Source: Gnetum montanum (Eukaryota; Streptophyta; Gnetopsida; Gnetales; Gnetaceae). From it: DNA of 64,000 bases. The position numbers and the translations under genes are program-made. Shown here one piece after another: positions 1 through 9,171 of this stretch; the stretch's first letter is position 1; each line of letters begins with the position of its first letter. Where the stretch lies: assembly GCA_015680685.1 (NCBI GenBank), contig MNCI01034881.1:113472-177471 (forward strand), read 5' to 3'. The notes beneath the pieces were generated by a model, which worked only from the letters and a program-made list of their open reading frames with translations, did not search any database and was not told the DNA's origin.

Positions 1-599
1 TCCATACCCCCATGACTAATCGCAAACCTCCGGTAGCGTTNGGAGCCTGATTTTTTCGATTCTCTCCTAGCCCCGAAATTTTTGATTTTCTTCCTAACCC
101 CTACACCTTCAATTTTCATCCTTAATATATTCCCAAATCCATATCAGCCATATCACAACCTAGCCAATGAGTTTACACCGAAGCAAGGTATAAACTACAT
201 GATGATTCAATTACCCTTGCTAATATATGATTGTGTTATGTGTGCAGATGGCAGACATGCAAACAACAGATTGGATCTCGAGCAAACACTTCGAGTGGAG
301 CTGTGCTAGAAGTAGCGATGCAAGGAGCAAGATCGATGATACGCTTACGGATGGACAACGAAGGTGCAATCTTGGCATTGGCAGCAACAAAATTTCTTTC
401 TCTCTCTCTTTCTTTCTCAGTTGCCAACAAAGGCCTGATGTCATTGTAATAAGGTATTCACCCTTGTTGTCATGAACACCAGTTTTGTCAAGTCTTGTAA
501 TAATCATCCGTTCACATGTCATCCCATTAGTTCCATTCCCCTCAATAATTCCATACCTACCTGATATTATTGTAAGGAAATCGAGGATGAGTTTTCATT
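1..599 (+). other. A1 internal region, 3' end (non-coding remnant)
   Basis: This stretch leads into the polypurine tract and LTR that follow, so it is the 3' internal end of an Athila-like element whose remainder lies left of the window. Only short open frames of up to about 100 codons occur and none resembles a retroelement protein. A TC-rich run lies near 397-420 and one ambiguous base is at 41. A possible splice acceptor (TGTGTGCAG) precedes an ATG at 248, but nothing confirms a gene. Confidence 0.5.
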
Positions 600-613
600 C
601 AGTCATGGGGGTA
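600..613 (+). promoter_or_regulatory. A1 polypurine tract
   Basis: CAGTCATGGGGGTA directly precedes the TGATGA start of the LTR. The same arrangement (TTGTGGGGGTA then TGATGA) is found before the 3' LTR of A3 at 29655, which supports its role as primer for plus-strand DNA synthesis. Confidence 0.7.
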
Positions 614-696
614 TGATGAGACACGATATTATGGTAGTCACGATATCATAGCCCATGCAATATCGTGTACGCAATATCACGGTCTGCTATCAAATC

Positions 697-704
697 TATA
701 AATA
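697..704 (+). promoter_or_regulatory. TATA box in A1 LTR
   Basis: TATAAATA lies in the same relative place in the LTR as the TATAAATA boxes in A3 (19236 and 29785) and A4 (41389), upstream of the conserved AATAAA-containing block, as expected for an LTR promoter. Confidence 0.6.
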
Positions 705-962
705 AGAGGTGGCACTCCCCTCATTTCCCATCCTAGGCTAGAAGTAGCAAAGCTCTAGTAGTTTAGTCACTCCAGAGATAGAATATTTTCCATGTGCCCA
801 TAGTAGGAGTCCCCAAGTGAACGGTTCTTTATTCGAGCAGCTTTGTACCTGAACGCAAGTTGTGTATGATAATAAAGATGAGCTTTGTGGATAAACCTTG
901 TAGTGCATGGAATAGGTTTATTATTTTTTATTTCTTACATGTTATTTATTACATGCATTAGC

Positions 963-1147
963 GCGGCATGAGTATGACTTGGTTATGAACATTGACAAAT
1001 GTGTACGGCTAACCAAGGAATCGGCTACTCATCACGATTAGATTCTCTCACCCTTGTCTCCTAGAATGCGGGATGAGTACGACTTGATTACAAGCATCTA
1101 CAGATGTGTATGGTTAGTGAAGGAATTGGCTGCTCATCACGCTTAGG
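963..1147 (+). repeat. Imperfect tandem duplication inside A1 LTR
   Basis: Two copies of a block of about 80 bp start at 963 and 1069 (106-bp spacing). Both contain GATGAGTA/CATGAGTA, a TGTGTA(C/T)GG motif, AAGGAAT(C/T)GGCT and CTCATCACG. Most differences are transitions. The block is not duplicated in the other Athila-like LTRs here. Confidence 0.75.
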
Positions 1148-1557
1148 CTAGATAGGTGCCTCAGTATGACCACTTCGAGCACGTGCGTTACATGTGGTGA
1201 TCCCAATAATGATTAGCATTTGGTAGCCACAGTTGCATAGTTCAGGGTGTGTATGGTAAGTGGGAACAGATGCTGACACTAGTTAATTTAGACTTAGGTC
1301 CTTAGTTAGAGTTATTTTCTCAACCGTTCACCCTTTAGCATAGGAGATAAAACCAGAAAAGACCAAAAAAAATCATATACCTCGGACTTACTTAACCATA
1401 CACCGTGACAACAACAAGTAAGTCTGGGAAGACAACGAATGATTAACCCCAAGTGTTCCATGGGGTGTTTAGGCATTTAGTTTATGGAGTTCGACCGGAT
1501 CACATGTGCTACGCTCATTTCGTATGGTTGAGTGTAGGGGTACCTCACCACTCATCA

Positions 1558-1693
1558 CCCATGCTCCCTCCCAAAACCAAACAACATCCTATCCCACATG
1601 TGCATGGGGCAGAGGAACATTGGCTATTAGTTAACTCATGCAGCACAAGATCCCTACATTTTCTAAGACAATAAAAATTGACCTTAGCATTAT
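1558..1693 (-). pseudogene. B1 antisense gene, candidate second exon
   Basis: On the minus strand a good splice acceptor (TTATGCAG) at 1698-1695 opens a frame reading DNAKVNFYCLRKCRDLVLHE. B4 has the matching open frame at 57374-57248, reading GDAKVN and keeping spaced R, C, E and P residues, but its acceptor AG is lost. The shared open frame and the acceptor suggest an exon. Its phase does not join directly to the 119-nt first exon, so an intermediate exon or a different acceptor may exist. The A1 LTR cuts off the rest. Confidence 0.4.
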
Positions 1694-2259
1694 CCTGCAT
1701 AACACAATAGAAAATGTTAACACCATGTCTAAGTGGAATGCACACGTAGTGTAGCAACATCAACATTTTAGCAAATAGCATAGCATTGTTCTCTTTTTAC
1801 ACATAGTGTAGCAAAGAAAAATATGAAGGCAATAGCATAGCAAGGTCAACTTGGCGTAGCAACAACATGCCACAAATCTCTACAACAAATCAACCTAACA
1901 AAGCAATTACCATTATGCTATAACAGAACACCTGTTACACTGTCACATCACTCACATGGTCAAACCCTCATGAGGATCGTACAGTATGCTATTTACATGC
2001 CAGGTGGCTCAAATTACCCAAACCTCTGTGACAATGGTAGCCACAATGATGGTGATCTATGCAACATTACATGCAACCTTAGCGTAGCATCCGTATGTTT
2101 GTCGTGGTAGAAACAACAATAGCAATGGTGTAAAGGCCAAAACAATGATAATACAATAATAGAAAAATAAAGATAACTAAATAGAATCATAGAGAAAAAT
2201 CACAAAAAGCAAGAATAATAATAGAGGCATGAAAAAATAGAGAAGGAATGGTAGCCTAC

Positions 2260-2378
2260 TAGGCTAATGGTGTCTCCTCTTGAAGTACAATGCGCGCTTG
2301 TCTCACGCACCCTGGGGTTTCATCTATCTTGTTGGCCTTGGCAAGTGCCTAGTTCTTGCATTCCTTTTTGGAAGCCAT
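2260..2378 (-). pseudogene. B1 antisense gene, first exon
   Basis: Minus-strand ATG at 2378-2376 begins MASKKECKN, then one TAG, then ALAKANKIDETPGCVRQARI and VLQEETPLA, ending at a GT donor (GTAGGC). The length to the donor is 119 nt, identical to the B4 copy at 58088-57970, which begins MAPKRERK and ends EETPLA. The lone stop replaces a codon that is sense in B4. A TATA box lies about 150 bp upstream. The remaining DNA between this exon and 1693 looks like an intron rich in GTAGC motifs. Confidence 0.65.
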
Positions 2379-2529
2379 TATTTTGCTTGCCGAATCTTCC
2401 TTTGCTACTACGCCGAATTTCTTCACTCTCTATTCGCACAATCGTTCTTCTCTCCAAATCACTTTGTGCTCCAGATGTGGGCTCTGCGCTGTTATGGTGA
2501 AAATAATGAGTTTACTAGGGGTTAATCCA

Positions 2530-2537
2530 TATTTATA
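2530..2537 (-). promoter_or_regulatory. TATA box of the B1 antisense gene
   Basis: TATAAATA on the minus strand, within the block GGCTATAAATA followed by a C-rich stretch that is also present at 58223-58230 in B4. It lies 159 bp upstream of the conserved antisense start codon (142 bp in B4). Confidence 0.6.
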
Positions 2538-2714
2538 GCCATAATGGTTAAAAATGGGAAACTTTTCATTCTCTCTCTCTATTTACTGCAGAGACTCCAT
2601 GTAGTGTAGCATGCCCGCCACGACATGGTAGCACTATTTTGCATTAAGGTGAGTAGACCCGAGCAATTACTCTTCGCATGCTTGAAACTAACCGTTTGCC
2701 TTTACAACAAAATA

Positions 2715-2960
2715 AAATCTTGTTGGTGGTCTGAAAAGACCTTAAACTAGCAGTTTAACACTCTTGCATTCTAGTTTAACACTTTTGCATTCTAGTGGTC
2801 CAAAAAGACCTTAAACTAGCAATTTCGATCTTTTACATGTTGGCAGTCCACAATGACACTAAACTAATAGTTTTGAGTCCTTTATACCAATAGCTTGCAT
2901 TAGTAGTTTTCTGTTCTTTGTGTCAGCAGTTTTACATTTCTACGTTCTCACGGTTCACCA
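2715..2960 (+). repeat. Tandem array T2 of B1
   Basis: Degenerate repeats with the core GACCTTAAACTAGCA, each followed by a T-rich spacer with TTTTGCATT or a similar sequence. At least four units are recognisable, and one spacer (TTTAACAC.CTTGCATTCTAG) is itself duplicated. The matching array in B4 is at 58370-58640. The core is shared with the post-integrase array T3. Confidence 0.7.
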
Positions 2961-3454
2961 CAACCTCAAACTGGAAAATTTTAAAGCTTAACATCATACG
3001 CTTATATCATGCCTTATACTTACTTCTACCAATTACGTCTCATTGCTAATTTGTAAAATTTTTCTATCCATAGTTGCTACAAGTAGGTAATATTTGAATA
3101 GACTTTCATCTCATCTTGTTAGGTTGAGCAAAGATGGAAAGGCATTACAATCTCTTGCCACCTTTAGCTTTAGCAAGTCCACATGGAAAACTCACAAGAA
3201 AACTGAACCTAGAGCTGATAGACTGGTAATCATCCATAGTCAAAACCATAGAATCCTTAGAAGCATCCCCAGACTGGCCAGAACATCTAGTCCAAGCCCT
3301 AGATTTATAGGCTAGGAATGTAACTGAGGACCCTCTCATTGAAACACCTATGACCACGTCCACAGGGGAGGTGAAAACATTGAAGCTTAGTTCCCTCCTA
3401 GATTCGTAGATGGATAAAAATGTAGTAAAAATTCTTCAAGATAACATCAAGGTC
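2961..3454 (+). other. B1 linker between array T2 and RT
   Basis: Alignable by eye to B4 58645-59090, sharing GGTTGAG(C/T)AA, TAGC(C/T)TTA, GTCCACATGG and the stretch ending CTAGATTTA. No reliable open frame spans it in either copy. It may be the start of the pol polyprotein or an untranslated linker. Confidence 0.45.
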
Positions 3455-3590
3455 CTTGCATGGTCATACACCAACATGCTCGGTTTAGATCTAAGGCTGA
3501 TACAGCACAACATTATCCTAGACCCACACATGAAGGTAGTCAAATAGAAAGCTCACAGGATTAGACTAGAGATCGCATGAAACTAGCTTG
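3455..3590 (+). pseudogene. B1 pol N-terminal remnant with internal deletion
   Basis: The sequence matches B4 at about 59100-59235, the segment just before the reverse transcriptase (frame with LGLD.RLIQHN and KVVK, a stop, then KAH). At about 3580-3600 the similarity jumps to the integrase core at about 61460 of B4, so RT, both RNase H domains and the integrase zinc finger (about 2.2 kb) have been lost. Confidence 0.65.
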
Positions 3591-3596
3591 GATGAA

Positions 3597-4440
3597 ACTG
3601 CAAGGCATAGCTTCATCATCATCACCACTGAGTATTTTACTAAGTGGGTAGAGGCCATTCCCCTGAGGAAGACAACATCTCAGTAGGTTTGCCATTTCAT
3701 CTTGGACAGCATCATGACAAGGTTTGGGCTTCCTATGACTATTGTGACCAATAATAGGCCACAGTTCAGTAGCACAGAAACCAAAATGTTCTGCATAAAT
3801 CTTGGCATTTGGAAATCATTCTCTTCATCATACTACCTATAGGAAAATGGGCAAGAAAAAGAAACTATCAAGTCCATCATCAATTTGCTAAAGAAAATGC
3901 TTAACAACAACAAGAGGTGATGGCATGAGCAAATCTTCTCTGTGTTGTGGGCTTACAGGATGACATGCAGAACTGCAATAGTTAAAAAACCTTATATTCT
4001 TGTTTATGGATCTAAAGCTATGTTACCTCTTGATTTGCAGGTACAATCACTACAGATGATCCCATATAATGTTGTGACCGAGGCCTAGAACAATGAGTCA
4101 AGGATCATCGACCTTGACTCAATAGAGGAGGAGCGTGCATAGACACTAGGTCACATAGAGTACTATTAGAACAAGTAGCGGTAAAAACATCATGTGAATA
4201 TACATCAACAGCCAATACAGAAGGGAGACCTTGTTCTCAAGGCTATCTATGAGCATATGGACAAATTCTTAGCAAACTGGGAAGGTCGATACATGGTCAC
4301 AAAAGCCTTTGGGAACGGGGTCTTCAAATTGGCAGACATGGATGGTAACGAGTTTGCAAATTATGGTGAACCACTTGTACCTCAAGCCATACTACATTTG
4401 ATACATGAAGTAGATAACACACATCTGCTAATGTGTAAAA
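3597..4440 (+). pseudogene. B1 integrase core and C-terminus (broken)
   Basis: The frames contain HSFIIITTEYFTKWVEAIPL, RFGLPMTIVTNN and KSIINLLKKMLNN, typical of the Ty3 integrase catalytic core (the second Asp region is present as TIVTNNRPQFS). Several TAG stops interrupt it. A 104-codon open frame at 4194-4505 keeps the C-terminal domain with KGDLVLKAIYEHMDKF, NWEG and FKLADMDGNE, which in this family binds DNA after the core. The N-terminal HHCC finger is missing through the upstream deletion. Confidence 0.75.
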
Positions 4441-4880
4441 CTAGCAAAGGTACGCAATTGTCCACTATGATGCTAAACTGGCACAAAACATCCACTATGA
4501 CGTAAAACTGGCATAGACAGTCTGCTATGACTATAAAATGGGACAAACAGTCTACTATGAATATAAACTAGCATAGATTATCCACCATGACATAAAACTA
4601 GTAAAGCACGATCTACTAGGACCTTAAAACTAGCACATCATTTGCTACGATGTTAAACTAGCCAATCCACCATCCGCTACGATGATAAACTAGCACGATA
4701 GTCTGCTAGGACTTTAAATTAGCACAACGGTCTATTGGGACCTTGAACTAGTACATCCAACATCCACTATGACATTAAATTGGCACAGGCATTTTGATAA
4801 GACTTTAAACTAGCACAGCGATCGGCTGGGACCTTAAACCAGCACATCATGGTCTACCAGGACCTTAAACTAGGTTCACG
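4425..4880 (+). repeat. Tandem array T3 of B1 (post-integrase)
   Basis: About a dozen degenerate units of roughly 27-40 bp with the pattern GTCTGCTATGAC or GTCTACTAGGAC followed by TTAAACTAGCACA. Equivalent arrays follow integrase in B4 (62270-62650) and lie in B2 (8425-8650, reverse orientation). Variable tandem repeats downstream of pol are a known feature of the Tat lineage. Confidence 0.8.
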
Positions 4881-6230
4881 GCATGTCCCCAGCATGCATC
4901 TATACCAGCACACAACAAGTGAGTGTGCATAGTGATGACACAGGATGGGACATTGTAGTTCCAAAATGTAGTTCACGATGCCATGGAAGCCCTATAGAAC
5001 ATATGCAACACCACTGCTCTTACCATCATGCTAATCCTCTGGAGATGTTGTATGACATCACGCTGATCCTCTAGACCTATGGCCACCACGACTAATCTCC
5101 CTGGTCAATGCCTACTGCTAGAGTTCCAGTAGTATTATGGCTCAACCATAATATTGTTAACCTCCAGACCCTACCTGCATTTGAGCTCAAGAGATGTTTA
5201 GCTGTTGAGTAGCCAATCTCATAGCTGAATTGAGAATGCATGCCTTTGGTAAGGATTTCCAAGAATCTACATTCACAGCAACTCTTGGCATCTTCAATGC
5301 CAACCTCTCCATGATGATGCTACCAAAACCACTACTGGCCTTCTTGGGTTAGACATCGCACACCAAAAAAGATTTCTAGAGCTTCAACAATGTCCATAGC
5401 AAGTAGGAACTTTACCTTTGTTTTGTATCATGGTTGTTTCTCCTAGTTTTCTCTCTGTTATGTTTGTATGATGTGTACCAGAGGGACGTCAATCGAAGGT
5501 GCATCTCGCCACGGTAGCAAATGCTACAGCGTTATGAGGTGGTTGTCTTAATTAGCTTGGATACTTCAGAGTGCATGTCCTCTCCTATCCATTAAGCCCC
5601 TTTTACCTTACTTTTTGCACCCGCAATTCCACTCTCTTCCCTCTTTTACAAGCTTTTCCCAATGCTTTTCAAGCCCTCCCATTTGCCCAACCACAAAGTC
5701 CATGACGTGCATAACACAGCTCACCACATGAAAAGCATCTATAGGCAGGTTAAAGCCCCACATGGATGTAACATAGCTCATCTTGGGAAATAAATACTTG
5801 TCCTGCACACACAAGGTTGTTTGCGAATGTAAAAGACAGAATAGCAAAAAGCAAAAGGTAAGAGAGAAAAGCTCACGCGCAAAACAAAAAGTGTGCCTAA
5901 AAAAAATGGCACATAAGTTGTTTCGCATTCACCCTCTCCAAGCATTCTAACAAGAGCCCAAAGGTTAGAAAAAGAAAAAATTAACCATGCAAACAATTGC
6001 CTCAAAAGCACTCCAACGAGGGATTCTATTAAGCCTCATCTTTACCATTTTCCTGAACTTCCTCCCTCCCCACTTAACGCTTTCCTTTTCCACACATAAC
6101 CAATGCAACACTCTCAAGCATAGCTAAGTGACATCTTGGCAATCATTGAAGAGTGATGTTAGTGTTCTATCTCTCATGATGTTTCGTATTCTTTATCATC
6201 ATCTCTCGAGTCCATCCTCTAGACATTTAC
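4881..6230 (+). other. B1 3' untranslated region
   Basis: Non-coding, alignable in order with B4 62651-63840 (shared CATGTCC.CAGCATGCAT, GGGACATTGTAGTT, GGTGCATCTCGCCA(C/T)GG, GCCCCACATGGATGTAAC). Short open frames on both strands are not conserved between copies. It ends at the polypurine tract. Confidence 0.6.
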
Positions 6231-6243
6231 AAAGAGGGGCCAA
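6231..6243 (+). promoter_or_regulatory. B1 polypurine tract
   Basis: AAAGAGGGGCCAA immediately precedes the LTR start TGAAACACC. The same tract, in reverse, survives between the two B3 LTRs at 12886-12898. Confidence 0.8.
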
Positions 6244-7075
6244 TGAAACACCCTAAATCTTCAATGACATTCTTGCTTCACCGGGTCCTTGGAATTCAAG
6301 CAGCATCATGGAAATTTGGCAGAAAATGAATGCTCTAAGTTTAGATTGTCCAGTTTGGCAAATTTTCTACTCTCGGTGTTGATAGGACTAACAGACTCTC
6401 CATCCTGCCCACCCGGGTAGTTCATCCAGTAGACAGTCTACTCAAGAGCAATGCATGGGATTGTCAGCAGTGCTTACGCTATGTAAAACAATTTGGTAAG
6501 TTTTCTAGTCAAGAAGTTTGCTACGCTATGCTATGTCATGTAGCATAGCAGGCCTCAAAAGACAGTTGCAGGATGAAGTGCTATGCTACATAGCGTAGCA
6601 CAACGTAGCAAAAGCAAGGCAGAAAGGCCTAGCTTACTTAGTGATTTCAATGGCACTAAGCAAGCACTTCTGGTCTTCAAAGCTAGTTGCTTCACTTAAC
6701 TTCAAGTCCTTCAGCAAAGCTCCCCTTGCTAGAAAGGTAGCAGATCAAGAAAAAAGTAGGCTATTTTGGCTACTACGCTATGCTATGCCACGTAGCGTAG
6801 CATAGTGTAGCAATCATGCAAGAAAAAAAATAGAAGATGTCTCAACAGCAAGATCAGCAAGTCGCAATTGCAGTTGTTAGCACAATCAAACTTCAAGCCA
6901 AAGTTTGCAACCTTGGGTGAATGAAAGTAGCTGCTATGCTATGCTACAGCATAGCAATGATGCAAAAGTAGAAGAAACACTTTAACACATGCCAAAGCTT
7001 CCAGCAAATGCAATTAACTTCATCACATATTTCTTCTTTGAACTAGTGGCTATGCTGTGCTACACTATGCTATGC
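6244..7075 (+). mobile_element. B1 3' LTR, truncated
   Basis: Begins TGAAACACCCTAAA and follows the 5' LTR of B4 (45477 onward) through shared blocks such as 'tggcaagttttcta', 'gaagtttgctacgctatgct' and 'actagtggctatgct'. Similarity to the B4 LTR is lost near 7050-7080 inside a palindromic GCTATGCTA...TAGCGTAGC block, where the sequence switches to the reverse orientation of the B2-type LTR. The promoter part and 3' end of the LTR are missing. Confidence 0.75.
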
Positions 7076-7395
7076 TATGTAGCGTAGCAAGGTCTAGAAA
7101 GTGCCATCGTTCTGACACTTATAAAAGTCTTGAAAATCTAGCAGTTAGTGCTATGCTATGCTATGCGACATAACATGCTGTTACACTGTAGCACTATGCT
7201 ACACTGTAGTGCTACTCTACATGCTATACCGCTACGCTACATAACATAGCAAGGTGTTACACTATAGTGCTACACTATGCTGTAGTGCTACGTTGTAGCA
7301 CTACGTTGCGCATTGTAGCACTACGCTACATAGCATAGCAGGGTATAGAAAGTGTCATCGCTTTGACAATTAGAAAAATCTGTAGTGTCACCAGA
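7076..7395 (-). mobile_element. B2 3' LTR fragment
   Basis: Shares, in minus orientation, 'ggtctagaaagtgccatcgttctgacacttataaaagtcttg' (given in pieces: AGAAAGTGCCATCG, GACACTTATAAAAG) and 'cagttagtgctatgct' with the B3 and 5' B2 LTRs. It is packed with GTAGCACTA/TAGTGCTAC motifs. The expected terminal GGTGTTTCA is not seen at about 7400, where similarity stops. Confidence 0.65.
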
Positions 7396-8424
7396 GCAAA
7401 CAATTTTGACAAAAAATTACAAAACACCACAGCAAACATGTCACCAATGTTTTGTCAGCACAAGATCGGATGTCATTTTACCTTGCTCAAAAGTGTTATG
7501 GAAATAAGGTTATGTTAGGGGGAAAGGGGTATAGGCAATGCTAGGGAGATGAAATTTAAATGGTAGGAATGAAATGCAAACAGTGGATCATGATGTAAGA
7601 TGCAAATTCAGCATGGCTAATGGTGACCATGGCATGAAGTAGCTTGCCCCTAAAACATTGACCTTTCATCAGAGTACTCATGGGAGGGTCAAAGTTGATC
7701 CAAGGATGGGCCAATTGCAAAGCTACAACATTGTTGATTGATTTTTTTTTGTGACGAAAACCTTCTTTGGGTTCGGTTTACTACTGAATGCTCGCTACAA
7801 GTTGGCCATCAAGAAGATGGACTTTGTTTTGACACATCACATTGCATCTATAGGATAGATGTTTCCTCCTAGAGATGATTCATGTTACGTCTTCTTAGGC
7901 CTTTACCATGCAATAGAGGTGCCCCATAGGATGAATTTTGTTACATCAACCATGGGTTCTATAGTTGATATGAAGGGAATGCCATGTGTGTCATAGTGCA
8001 TATGCATCAGAGGAGTGTGAAATCATGGGTATGGGAAGGACGAGAGGATATTAGGATGAAGAAATGGATGTGCATCAGCTATAATAGGGATGAGGGGGAT
8101 GTGCACTCTTGAGTGGCTCAACTAGTCCTATCATGCACATCAAAGTAATGTGGTGACTTGCCACTGTGATGAGATGCACCTTTGCACAACCATCTCGATG
8201 GATTCGTCCTACCAACATAATTCATAGAGGACAAAAAAACCAAAAAATGTGAAATGCAAGTGCAAATGCCAAAGGTGAAGGTGCTGCAAGTGTTGGATGC
8301 GAAGATGCTATGAAAGTGTCAAATGTTGTGCCAGTTGCAAGTGTTCAGGAAGCCAGTGAAGGTGCTAGGGTGATGATGTTGTAAGTGTTCCCAAGGTAAT
8401 GGCAAGTGGTCAGATCAGATTAGT
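7396..8424 (-). other. B2 3' untranslated region
   Basis: Mostly unrecognised and non-coding. A short match, GATGAGATGCACCTTTG near 8169, is the reverse complement of the GGTGCATCTCGCC block in the B1 and B4 3' untranslated regions, which places it in the element. No open frame is convincing on either strand. Confidence 0.4.
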
Positions 8425-8650
8425 TATATTCCAGTTTAAAGCCCTGGTAGACTATGAACCTAGTTTAAGATCCTAGCAGACCATGATGTGCTAGTTTATA
8501 CTCCTAGCAGACTACTGGATGCTAGTTTAATGTTGTAGCAGATAGTGGATGTTGTGCTAATTTAACTTCATGACCCAATGTCGAGCTGTGCTAGTTTATA
8601 GTCATAGCAGACTGTTTGTGCTAGTTTATAGTCATAGTGGATTGGTGCTT
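8425..8650 (-). repeat. Tandem array T3 of B2
   Basis: Reverse-oriented copies of the post-integrase repeat: GTGCTAGTTTATAGTCATAG and TAGTTTAAGATCCTAGCAGA, about seven units. The first sequence beyond it (AAGGTAAGCA on the minus strand) matches the start of the B4 array at 62268, marking the point where retained 3' sequence resumes after the pol deletion. Confidence 0.75.
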
Positions 8651-8807
8651 ACCTTGCTTGTATAAGGTACGATGCTGCATGCGTAGTCATGCTGTGTGCC
8701 TAAAAGATCCTGCAAAAATCAACTAAAAGGAAAACAACATCAGGCAACACCTGTAGTAAACAAGGTTAAAATGGATGAATGAATAGAAAGCAAAGCAAAA
8801 AGTGATA

Positions 8808-8880
8808 GTTTTAGCCCATTTCTGGTCATAGGCTAGTTTAAGGCCTTTTTGGGCCATGTGTTTTTGTAGTTTTATGTTTT
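8808..8880 (-). repeat. Degenerate T1 tandem units in B2
   Basis: On the minus strand this reads CATAAAACTACA, CACATGGCCCAAAAAGGCC, TTAAACTAGC and AAATGGGCTAAAACTA, that is, two to three diverged copies of the array found after the B4 protease (51540-51690 and 53168-53350). It sits in the same position, downstream of protease. Confidence 0.6.
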
Positions 8881-9171
8881 TATTTTTTTGATGTTTGATG
8901 TTTTTCAAATGCGATGTGTAAACTAAGTTGATGAATGTGTAAACAAAGCAAAATGCGTGATCTAAGTGAGCGGGAAAAATGTAAATGCATAGGCTAGTGT
9001 AATGTAAATAAAAGTCAAAAATGCATGGCAAGTGGGGGAAAAGGGTAGGCAAGCATCTAGCAAATTTTTGGCCAAGGGAAAGTCTTGGTTATGTAGTTGC
9101 TTCCTAACTGGGCATGGATTAGGGAGTGTGCAAGGCTTAGGATCCTCTTGGAAGCTATTGGCTTCAACAAC
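8881..9171 (-). other. B2 spacer after protease
   Basis: Non-coding on the minus strand between the protease frame and the degenerate T1 units. A 109-codon open frame here (9052-8723) is low-complexity and aromatic-rich, and nothing in B4 matches it. Confidence 0.35.

Larger units (their letters stand above)
614..1557 (+). mobile_element. A1 3' LTR (Athila-like family)
   Basis: 944 bp bounded by TGATGA and TCATCA, preceded by a polypurine tract and not followed by a primer-binding site, so it is a 3' LTR. It shares with the A3 and A4 LTRs a TATA box, the block 'agtaggagtc', 'tttattcgagca', 'aataaagatgagctt', and the closing 'taggggtacctcacc'. It is a divergent subfamily: the promoter-proximal part is different and it carries an internal duplication. 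The DNA after it belongs to a family-B element, so A1 probably inserted into B1. Confidence 0.8.
1558..7075 (+). mobile_element. B1: truncated Tat/Ogre-like element, plus strand
   Basis: The sequence follows the same order as B4 from about 57260 onward: part of an antisense gene, an AAACTA tandem array, a pre-RT linker, integrase, a second tandem array, a 3' untranslated region, polypurine tract and LTR. The 5' half (LTR, gag, protease) is absent because the A1 LTR abuts at 1557. RT, RNase H and the integrase N-terminus are deleted near 3585. The 3' LTR loses its family-typical end near 7075. Confidence 0.8.

Noticed and set aside
614-1557. Solo LTR interpretation of the A1 LTR
   Set aside because: A polypurine tract and internal-type sequence precede it, so it is better read as a 3' LTR.
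5608-6011. Overlapping minus-strand open frames of 106 and 77 codons in the B1 3' untranslated region
   Set aside because: The corresponding B4 region (63320-63730) does not preserve them.
8723-9052. 109-codon minus-strand open frame rich in Phe and Tyr
   Set aside because: Low complexity, overlaps the degenerate T1 units and is not conserved in B4.
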